Source: Budorcas taxicolor (Eukaryota > Chordata > Mammalia > Artiodactyla > Bovidae). Taken from it: 64,000 nucleotides of DNA. The DNA lies in the NCBI RefSeq assembly GCF_023091745.1, contig NC_068922.1:10248001-10312000 (forward strand). The letters run 5' to 3'. Shown one piece after another: positions 46,600 through 55,430 of the stretch. Below the pieces are notes generated by a model. It ran no database searches, was not told the origin of the DNA, and saw only the letters and a list, made by a program, of their open reading frames with translations. The position numbers and the translations under genes are program-made. Within the stretch, counting starts at the first letter, position 1, and every line of letters begins with the position of its first letter.

Positions 46600-46758
46600 C
46601 TACCCTGTCCCGTGGCTGCTGTAGTCGAAGACACCCTTCTTGAAGAATGGCGAGAACTCACACACGGTGTGTTTGGACAGTGTCAGCCCCACCTTCTCGA
46701 TGTGCAGCGGGGACGTGGCCGACTGGAGCATCACGCTGAAAAAGTCCCTGAGGTACCG
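46600..46758 (-). CDS. Terminal coding exon of an unassigned minus-strand gene (partial)
   Basis: On the minus strand a long polypyrimidine tract ending ...cttgtctcttcccag is followed at 46758 by 52 sense codons and a TAG stop (complement of 46600-46602). The peptide starts RYLRDFFSVMLQS and ends VFDYSSHGTG. It looks like a real globular domain end: amphipathic helix (YLRDFFSVMLQ), then a beta-like IEKVGLTLS and KHTVCEF segment, then a short basic tail. Many codons end in C or G, unlike the flanking AT-rich DNA. If the exon starts on a codon boundary its intron is phase 0. No other exon was found with confidence up to 64000, so upstream introns must be long or the remaining exons lie outside. 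I do not recognise the protein. My weak best guess, from a vague resemblance and the gene-poor downstream flank, is the C-terminus of a P-Rex-type Rac exchange factor (PREX1/PREX2), unverified. Confidence 0.7.
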   Translation of the reverse strand, partial: RYLRDFFSVMLQSATSPLHIEKVGLTLSKHTVCEFSPFFKKGVFDYSSHGTG

Positions 46759-48005
46759 CTGGGAAGAGACAAGAGGCAAAGACATGGTCAAGACACAGGC
46801 AGGGAGGAGTCAGCGGGGAGGAACGCCTAGAAACGACGCCCCTCCTGGCGTGGAGGGGCTGCCACTGCCATTAGAAACAGCGCAGGGACCCTCCTCTGCT
46901 GCCTTCCCCACATTGGACCCACCTGGGGAGCAGCCACGGCGTCCAGCGTGCGAGTGACACCTCTTGGTTCTGACGCACAGGACATGCTGTCTGCAGACAA
47001 GCCCGGGGAACGCTGGGCAGCGGGCGCTGGGGGTGGGGTCTGCTTTCCAGCACAGTGCTGGTAGTTAATACCCAGCTTTTTCAGTCAAGTCACATGTGCT
47101 AAGTCACTCCAGTTGTGTCCAGCTCTTTGCAACACTATGGACTGCAGCCCGCGGATTCATGTCCCCCCGCCCAACTCACTAACAGAAAGGCCACTAAGAG
47201 GAAGGAGAACAAAACTGCTAATGGTCTGCATGATGCTAAATGCACATTTTCACTCTTATTGACCGGGAGATTTCTGCAGAAACTAACGTCTCTGGCACTA
47301 AGATGTCCTTAGTCAATAATGTCAAGCAGCACGGGCCCTCTGTGCTCTGCAGCCTTCTTATACACGAAAGGAAAACAAACACTGCGGGCGAGAGGGTCCA
47401 TCGCAAACACGAACATTTACAGGCCACCCAGCAAAGGAAGCTCTTGCTGAGATTAACGGCTCTGAACCCCGTGCTCACCCCAACCCCAACCTTTGCACAC
47501 GTCTGTGGCAGCACTGGCCAGCTCTTCTGGCTCCAAACTTGTAAAGCTGCTCTGAGTCCAAGACACGGGCACCAGCAAGACGTGTTAATGGAAAAGAGAA
47601 CCTGCAGAAATATTTAATACAGTTCCGGTACGGCAAAGGCTACCTATAACTGAAAATGGGGTGCAGGGGGGTGGGCATGCATCTACCAGGAGAAGGCCAG
47701 GGGTGCAGCTAACATCCTACAGTGCTCAACATCCCACAAGCCTCTGTGCAAAGAATTATTTACCCCAAATGTCACTAGTGACATGGATAATGAACCTGTG
47801 GCCTGGGTGAAGAAGCCAAACTCAGCTGGCTGAATGAATAACCCACCTCAAATTTACCTCTGAAAGAAGACATTCTGCTCAAGGAAAATCTGTTAGCTAC
47901 TTTCTTAAAAGCAGTAACAGGGATTACTAATAATTAACACTTGTATGGTAATTTATAGTTTCTAAAAATAGAACACCTAACACTTTGTGTTTTATGGAAG
48001 TGTAA
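46759..48005. other. Probable intron of the minus-strand gene
   Basis: No exon seen. It contains a SINE scrap at 47092-47160. A 125-codon plus-strand frame (47240-47617) is overlapped by a minus-strand frame and has no recognisable content. Confidence 0.4.
47092..47160 (-). mobile_element. Bov-tA or BovB tail scrap
   Basis: About 65 bp of the shared Bov tail read on the minus strand ('gtgctaagtcactccagttg', 'ctctttgcaacactatggac', 'tgcagcccgc'). Too short to tell Bov-tA from BovB. Confidence 0.6.
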
Positions 48006-51000
48006 CTGGAGCAACCCCACGTCCAAGGGGCGGTGGCTGCACGGGCACAGGAGGGCCTAGAGGAGCCATCCCACGTTGAAGGTCAGGAAGGGCAGCGGTG
48101 AGGAGATACCCATCATCCAAGCTAAGGAGCAGGAGCTGCGCTTTGCTGGAGCAACCATGAAAAGATACCCCACGCCCAAGGTAAGAGAAACCCAAGTAAG
48201 ATGTTAGGTGTTGCAAGAGGGCATCAGAGGGCAGACACACTGAAACCATACTCACAGAAAACTAGTCAATCTAATCACACTAGGACCACAGCCTTGTTGA
48301 ACTCAATGAAACCAAGCCATGCCTGTGGGGCAACCCAAGATGGGTGGGTCATGGTGGAGAGGTCTGACACAATGTGGTCCACTGGAGAAGGGAATGAAAA
48401 ACCACTTCAGTATTCTTGTCTTGAGAAACCCATGACAGTATGAAACGTCAAAATGATAGGATACTGAAAGAAGAATTCCCCAGGTCAGTAGGTGCCCAAC
48501 ATGCTACTGGAGATCAGTGGAGAAATAACTCCAGAAAGAATGAAGGGATGGAGCCAAAGCAAAAACAATACCCAGCTGTGGATGTGACTGGTGATAGAAG
48601 CAAGGTCTGATGCTGTAAAGAGCAATATTGCATAGGAACCTGGAATGTCAGGTCCATGAATCAAGGCAAATTGGAAGTGGTCAAACGAGATGGCAAGAGT
48701 GAACGTCAACATTCTAGGAATCAGCAAACTAAAATGGACTGGAATGGATGAATTTAACTCAGATGACCATTATATCTACTACTGCGGGCAGCAATCTCTC
48801 AGAAGAAATTGAGTAGCCATCATGGTCAACAAAAGAGTCCAAAATGTAGTACTTGGATGCAATCTCAAAACGATAGAATGATCTCTGTTCGTCTCCAAGG
48901 CAAACCATTCAATATTACAGTAATCCAAGTCTATGCCCCAACCAGTAACGCTGAAGAAGCTGAAGTTGAACAGTTCTATGAAGACCTACAAGACCTTTTA
49001 GAACTAACACCCAAAAAAGATGTCCTTTTTATTATAGCGGACTGGAATGCAAAAGTAGGAAGTCAAGAAACACCTGGAGTAACAGGCAAATTTGGCCTTG
49101 GAATGCAGAATGAAGCAGGGCAAAGACTAATAGAGTTTTGCCAAGAAAATGCACTGGTCATAGCAAACACCTTCTTCCAACAACACAAGAGAAGACTCTA
49201 CACATGGACATCACCAGATGGTCAACACCGAAATCAGATTGATTATATTCTTTGCAGCCAAAGATGGAGAAGCTCTATACAGTCAACAAAAACAAGACCA
49301 GGAGCTGACTGTGGCTCAGATCATGAGCTCCTTATTACCAAATTCAGGATTAAATTGAAGAAAGTAGAGAAAACCGCTAGACCATTCAGGTATGACCTAA
49401 ATCAAATCCCTTATGATTATACAGTGGAAGTGAGAAATACATTTAAGGGCCTAGATCTGATAGACAGAATGCTTGATGAACGGAATGAGGTTCATGACAC
49501 TGTACAGGAGACAGGGATCAAGACCATCCCCATGGAAAAGAAATGCAAAAGAGCAAAATGGCTATCTGCGGAGGCCTTACAAATAGCTGTGAAAAGAAGA
49601 GAGGCAAAAAACAAAGGAGAAAAGGAAAGATATAAGCATCTGAATGCAGAGTTCCAAAGAATAGCAAGAAGAGATAAGAAAGCCATCCTCAGCGATCAAT
49701 GCAAAGAAACAGAGGAAAAGAACAGAATGGGGAAAAGACTAGGGATCTCTTCAAGAAAATCAGAGACACCAAGGGAACATTTCATGCAAAGATGGGCTCG
49801 ATGAAGGACAGAAATGGTCTGTACCTAACAGAAGCAGAAGATATTAAGAAGAGGTGGCAAGAACACACAGAAGAACTGCACAAAAAAGATCTTCACGACC
49901 CAGATAATCACGATGGTGTGATCACTCATCTAGAGCCAGACATCCTGGAATGTGAAGTCAAGTGGGCCTTAGAAAGTATCACTACGAACAAAGCTAGTGG
50001 AGGTGATGGAATTCCAGTTGAGCTATTTCAAATCCTGAAAGATGATGCTGTGAAAGCGCTGCACTCAATATGCCAGCAAATTTGGAAAACTCAGCAGTGG
50101 CCACAGGACTGGAAAAGGTCAGTTTTCATTCCAATCCCAAAGAAAGGCAATGCCAAAGAATGCTCAAACTACCACACAATTGTACTCATCTCACATGCTA
50201 GTAAAGTAATGCTCAAAATTCTCCAAGCCAGGCTTTAGCAATACATGAACTGTGAACTTCCAGATGTTCAAGCTGGTTTTAGAAAAGGCAGAGGAACCAG
50301 AGATCAAATTGCCAACATCCGCTGGATCATGGAAAAAGCAAATGAGTTCCAGAAAAACATCTATTTCTGCTTTATTGACTATGCCAAAGCCTTCGATTGT
50401 GTGGATCACAATAAACTGTGGAAAATTCTGAAAGAGATGGGAATACCAGACCACCTGACTTGCCTCTTGAGAAACCTGTATGCAGGTCAGGAAGCAACAG
50501 TTAGAACTGGACATAGAACAACAGACTGGTTCCAAATAGGAAAAGGAATACGTCAAGGCTGTATATTGTCACCCTGCTTATTTAACTTATATGCAGAGTA
50601 CATCATGAGAAACGCTGGACTGGAAGAAGCACAAGCTGGGATCAAGATTGCCGGGAGAAAGATCAATAACCTCAGATATGCACATGACACCACCCTTATG
50701 GCAGAAAGTGAAGAGGAGCTAAAAAGCCTCTTGATGAAAGTGAAAGAGGAGAGTGAAAAAGTTGGCTTAAAGCTCAACATTCAGAAAACGAAGATCATGG
50801 CATCTGGTCCCATCACTTCATGGGAAATAGATGCGGAAACAGTGCAAACAGTGTCAGACTTTATTTTTGGGGGCTCCAAAATCACTGCAGATGGTGACTG
50901 CAGCCATGAAATTAAAAAACGCTTACTCCTTGGAAGAAAAGTTATGACTAACCTAGATAGCATATTGAAAAGCAGAGACATTACTTTGCCAACAAAGGTC

Positions 51001-51463
51001 CGTCTAGTCAAGGCTATGGTTTTTCCTGTGGTCACGTATGGATGTGAGAGTTGGACTGTGAAGAAGGCTGAGCACCGAAGAATTGATGCTTTTGAACTGT
51101 GGTGTTGGAGAAGACTCTTGAGAGTCCCTTGGACTGCAAGGAGATCCAACCAGTTCATTCTGAGGGAGATCAACCCTGGGATTTCTTTGGAAGGAATGAT
51201 GCTAAAGCTGAAACTCCAGTACTTTGGCCAGCTCATTCGAAGAGCTGACACATTGGAAAAGACTCTGATGCTGGGAGGGATTGGGGGCAGGAGGAGAAGG
51301 GGATGATAGAGGATGAGATGGCTGGATGGCACCACTGACTCGATGGACGTGAGTCTGAGTGAACTCCGGGATTTGGTGATGGACAGGGAGGCCTGGCGTG
51401 CTGCGATTCATGGGGTCGCAAAGAGTCGGACAAGACTGAGCGACTGAACTGAACTGACTGAAT
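48006..51463 (+). mobile_element. BovB (RTE-clade) LINE, nearly full length, inactive
   Basis: About 3.4 kb in the plus orientation, from the GC-rich BovB 5' leader ('caaccccacgtccaagg', 'gcatcagagggcagacacac') to the terminal 'gaactgaactgactgaa'. BovB is an RTE retrotransposon thought to have entered ruminant ancestors horizontally and to supply the machinery for Bov SINEs. This copy has an AP-type endonuclease region and a reverse transcriptase, broken as described in the pseudogene entry. It sits in the likely intron upstream of the terminal exon, antisense to that gene. No clear target-site duplication was found, so the exact 5' limit is approximate. Confidence 0.95.
48630..51430 (+). pseudogene. 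BovB endonuclease/reverse transcriptase ORF, multiply broken
   Basis: Reading order: N-terminal part of the AP endonuclease (about 48640-48866), main endonuclease block (48870-49730, with YAPTSN, DWNAKVG and GSDHELL motifs), linker and reverse transcriptase (49740-51306). The reverse transcriptase motifs include KASGGDGIP, KGNAKECSNY, FIDYAKAFDCVDH and QGCILSPCLFNLY. Lesions: a two-base loss near 48688; GGA to TGA at 48810-48812; loss of one A in the run 48867-48870; a frameshift near 49735 in an A-rich stretch; a TAG at 50239-50241 replacing a glutamine codon; and adjacent TGA and TAG codons at 51304-51309 of the C-to-T type. The catalytic YADD box is YAHD here (about 50678-50690), removing one metal-binding aspartate. 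No functional enzyme can be made. Confidence 0.92.
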
Positions 51464-52879
51464 GGATGCCCAGTGGCTGAGTACTCTTCCAAGGCAGGGC
51501 CTTGGCACACGGAGTGCTGGCACACGGAGACATCTGTGAAACCAGCACCAAAGCAAGGTGACAGATGTTCGGACCATACCCAAAGGGGTCCTGCGTCACC
51601 CACCTGCGGGTTATCTTCATACTCTGCCTCCACCTACCTCTTCTTTTTTTTTTTTTTTTTAATTACTGTAACACCCATTATCTGGTGAGCAAGGCTAGTA
51701 ATCCAGAGAGGAGACTTGAAAGCAAGGATTTTTAACTCAGACTGTTTCCCGTGTTCAATATTCTTAATTTCCTGATCTCATGGTAGTCGCTCAAGAAAGT
51801 CTCTCTAAACAAAAAGCAGGTCAAGGTAAGAAGGTGTCAAAACCAATTGCTAGAAAATAGACACCTTGCTCCAGGACTTATTTGCATCAACGAAGCAGAA
51901 GAGTACATGCCTTGATTTCTCTGGGGGCAGAAAAGCCGGGAACATCGACCTAGAGGGACCCGAGGTCCAACAAACACGGTTACTGGGAAATACCTCTCTG
52001 GCACGAGGGGGACTGGGGTCGCCCTGCGGGTGAGCTGTGACTGCACCCCCTCCGCGGGGTGAAGCGGGACCCGGGCCGTCACCTCAGCAGCTCCCTGCAG
52101 CCCACGCCCCATGGCCATGCTCGAGCGCAGACTAATGTCCACGCTGCCTGCCTTCCAAACGCTTTCTGACCGGACGGACGGGAACAGATGACGTATCAAC
52201 ATGTGTCATCATCAGTTCATGAAGCAGGGGCCCTTTAAAGGGCCAAGAAAGCCCGAAGGGATGAGGAAAAGAGAAGTAATAGTAAAAGCCAGAAATAAAG
52301 TGGAAAGAGAGGGTCCCGGAGATCCCCCGTCCCTGCCTGGGGAAGCCCCGTAAGAGCGAGCAAAGAAGCAGTCGTCGGCGATGGCGCTCCTTAAAATGAA
52401 CACATCAGCACGCCTCCATGAAACCTCCAGAGAGAGGGATCTGATCCAGCTGATTCTAAACATTATGGAAGAGCTTTTTCTCTGCAATGAGTGTCTGCTC
52501 AGCAGAATCGGGTGGCCTTGGCTCCCTCTTCCTAGACCGCTTCCTTGGTCAAAGAAAGGCTGTGAGTAGGAAGTGTTCTTTGCGGAGACCTCGGGGTGCT
52601 CTGAAGTGAAGAGGTGACGTGTGGCCTTGGTTGCCTGTGTCCAGAGCCACAGGCTTGCAGTGGGCTGAGCAAGTTCTTTCTGGTGAGTGACGAACCCAAA
52701 GGACCAGGGCTGGGGCAGGGGACACAAGAAAGAACTAAAATTGTGGAAAGTGCCCGGGGTCACAGACAGCATCTCATTCTCTGTAATTCCCCACTGTCCT
52801 GGGCCCACTGCTGGGCTGGGGGAAAGCGCTTACAAGCAACCTTGATGACTAATATTGATGAGTTCATTTTTAAAAGTTG
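51464..52879. other. Unique, probably intronic sequence
   Basis: A 17-base T tract at 51644-51660 has no recognisable retroposon body beside it. A minus-strand open frame of 198 codons (52212-52808) has no recognisable content. No repeats recognised. Confidence 0.4.
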
Positions 52880-53345
52880 AAACATACAGAGAGAAAACAG
52901 CATCCATCATGGGTGTACAGCTTAATGAGTTTTCAAGAAGTGAATGCGCTGGTGTGCTGAGCACTGGGCTAAAAGCATTACAGCACTTTCAGAGCCCCGG
53001 CAGCCCTCCCATACTCCGTCCTCCAGGGTAGCAGCCACTCCGGCTTCCGGTGCCAGCCATCAGTTTTGCCAGGTTTTGAAATTGAAACCGACGGGATCCC
53101 ACAGGGTGCACTCTTCTGCATCTGGTTTCCACCGCTTAACGTGACGCCTGTGAGACTTGTGCTCCTGGGTGCGTGCACCGTGGTCTGGTCGTTTTCACTG
53201 CTGCGTAGTATTCCACGTGCCCATACCCAGCCACTTACTGAGGAGGGGCCATGGGTTTGGTTCTTTTGTCTGAGCTTCTTCAGTAAGGAAATCGACTTCT
53301 GTGTAACGGTGTCAGGTGAATCAAGTTTATTACTATTCCTACAAT
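52880..53345 (-). mobile_element. Ancient L1M-type 3' fragment
   Basis: Matches in word order an old mammalian L1 3' UTR read on the minus strand: 'tgtacagcttaatgagttttc', 'gccagccatcagttttgcc', 'cttctgcatctggtttccacc', 'gtgagacttgtgctcctggg' and 'tgctgcgtagtattccacg'. Heavily diverged. Confidence 0.65.
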
Positions 53346-53805
53346 AAAGAAGCGTTCCCTTAGGGCTTGAGGCCTCAGTCTAATGTACTAAAACCCTGCT
53401 ACTGCATGTATGTCAATATACATCCTAATTATATATAAAACACATACTTAAGTACACACATTCATATTAATAAATTCTGCTGTCTGTGCTCCTAGTATTT
53501 TCCGCAGCACCTGTGGCCAAAGGGAGAAAATTAAAGTGCCTCCTGTCAAAGCTCTCTCTCTAATGTGGAGTCCACAGACACCCCTACCCTCCCTGGTGTG
53601 TGAAAATAAGTCCAGGAACTGAGCCACCTCCCCAGGGCAGTTTACTTTTTACAAAACTCAAGGACTCCGAGAGTTTATGCACTTATCAGGATCAGAGGGC
53701 AAAGTAGGAGAAGGATCTGTGAAATCCAATATCCAATTTCTGTTTCCGTCACATGGCTTCTCCATGAGAATCAGAAAAGCAGACAAATTTCAATCTCTGC
53801 AGCCA
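53346..53805. other. Unique, probably intronic sequence
   Basis: Nothing recognised. Confidence 0.4.
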
Positions 53806-54063
53806 CTGTTGTTGTTCAGTTGCTAAGGCATGTCCAGCTCTCTGCAATCCCATGGACTGCAGCACACCAGGCTTCCCTGTCCTCCATTATCCCCCTGAAC
53901 TTGCTCAAACTCATGTCCATTGAGTTGGTGATGCTATCCAACCATCTCATCCTCCGTCACCCCTTTTCCCCAGTGCACTCAATCTTTCCCAGCATCAGGG
54001 TCTTTTCCAATGAGTCAGCTCTGCATGTCAGGTAGCCAAAGTACTGGAGCTTCAGCTTCAGCA
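53806..54063 (-). mobile_element. BovB LINE 3' fragment
   Basis: Reverse-oriented BovB end: 'gttgttcagttgctaaggc', 'gactgcagcacaccaggc', 'acttgctcaaactcatgtcc', 'ctttcccagcatcaggg' and 'agtactggagcttcagcttc'. About 255 bp, 5'-truncated. Confidence 0.9.
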
Positions 54064-54383
54064 GCTGTTAGGGATCACAGAAGGCCCGCAGGACACCTGG
54101 CTGCCCTGGTGGCAGGGTGGGGGGAGGTCACATCCAAGTCTCTGCTCTGCGAAACACCCCAGATCAGGGCTGCTGAGAATGGTGGCTGTACCTGCCATGG
54201 TTGGGAGACATTCCAGCCGTCTGGGAAAGTCAGATGAAACCCAATCTTCTTTCAGTAAGACTGCAAATCAGGACGTGGAACGCAGAGCAAGAGGGGGTCT
54301 GGGGGTGTCTTGAGAGTGAGCAACCAAGGAGATGGGAGGGACTGAGAGGAGAAGGCGCCCAACGAGAGGCAAGGAGCCAGCTA

Positions 54384-54411
54384 GGGGATGGGGAGAAGGG
54401 ATGGGGTGGGG
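54384..54411 (+). other. Potential G-quadruplex motif
   Basis: Five G runs (4, 4, 3, 4 and 4 Gs) separated by loops of 1-4 bases within 28 nt on the plus strand. It lies in a longer G/A-rich stretch from 54290 to 54460. Confidence 0.6.
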
Positions 54412-54484
54412 TCAGAGGTGGGGGCGGAGAGAAGAAGAGGGAGAGAGGGAAAACCACACACCACGCTGGGGATGGAGGACCATG

Positions 54485-54619
54485 CTGTTGCTGCTGCTGC
54501 TAAGTCGCTTCAGTCATGTCTGACTCTGTGCAACCCCATAGACGGCAGCCCACCAAGCTCCCCCGTCCCTGGCATCCTCCAGGCAAGAACACTGGAGTGG
54601 GGTGCCATTGCCTTCTTCA
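54485..54619 (-). mobile_element. Half Bov-A2 (single Bov-A monomer)
   Basis: One minus-strand monomer with a (GCT)n tail ('tgctgctgctgctaagtcgc') and head at 'gccattgccttcttca'. It is flanked by perfect 11-bp repeats ggaggaccatg at 54474-54484 and 54620-54630. The clean duplication shows that the monomer itself was inserted; it is not a deleted dimer. Confidence 0.95.
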
Positions 54620-54851
54620 GGAGGACCATGAGCTGCTTTCAAAGTTGGCAAAAAAAGGTTTACAAACAATAGATACGTTAGACATTTATCTAGGTTTCCT
54701 TTAGCTGCTTGGACCTACACTGTAATATAAGGTGTTTTCTTATCAATGCTTTTGGAAAATCAAATTTAGATGACAAATCTTTATGGCATACTTCAGTACT
54801 GATGCACAGCACCTTGATTTCAGAAATTGTCTTTCTTCTACAAGTTGTGGG

Positions 54852-54885
54852 CATATATATATATGTATGTATCTATGTATGTATT
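54852..54885 (+). repeat. (AT)n/(ATGT)n microsatellite
   Basis: Compound simple repeat: catatatatatat followed by irregular gtat units. Confidence 0.85.
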
Positions 54886-55239
54886 TTTTAAGTCAATCTG
54901 CACATGGGCCTTGAGCAGGGTGGGGGGAGGCAGAAGTCACTGGGAGACATGGGCCCCCATGGGTCTGCTCCAAACAAACTGACCCCTCCCCCCAAAACAA
55001 AAACAAAATCCTGTAAGGGACCATGAGCTTTCAAAAGAGGAGGACAAGAGATCAGCAGAAGGATGAGGGGCACACAGATTGCCAAAGACACCGTGCACCA
55101 GGGTCCTGACTCCTTCTCTCCAAAGGGGTTCTTTCTGTCCTTTAACTTGTACTTGCCGACACCCCTGAGCTCCTTGGGAACGTCCCCCACGCGCACACAC
55201 CAGGCCAGCCAGCAATCACCTCGGTCCTCTCACAGAGAG

Positions 55240-55430
55240 AGCCATTGATCAACAGCCTGCAATGCTCCAGGCACAGTAAGAACGTGTAATGGTCTATTTC
55301 ATTTAAAGATCACAACAGTGTATGAGACAGGGACCATTCCTATCTCCATCTTCTCAGAGAAAAAAAAACCGCAGTCCAGGAGGCCTAAGTGCCGTCCTAA
55401 AGGTGACAGCGTGGGGTGTGAGGACTCACG
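55240..55430 (+). repeat. MIR SINE fragment
   Basis: 'caatgctccaggcacagtaag', 'tttcatttaaagatcacaac', 'gacagggaccattcctatc' and 'atcttctcagagaaaa' keep MIR order. Diverged. Confidence 0.55.

Noticed and set aside
51644..51660. T17 tract as the tail of an unseen minus-strand retroposon
   Set aside because: No recognisable retroposon body lies on either side and no flanking duplication was found. It is probably an isolated homopolymer.
52212..52808. 198-codon minus-strand open frame in the probable intron
   Set aside because: Considered as an upstream exon of the 46.6-kb gene. The peptide is low in structure, has no good acceptor/donor pair and no recognisable domain.
53490..53518. Possible minus-strand exon after a good acceptor (rc of 'ctgtggccaaagggagaaaa')
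   Set aside because: The acceptor is attractive and the frame VLRKILGAQTAEFIN is open, but it runs into stops without a convincing donor. Not supported enough to annotate.
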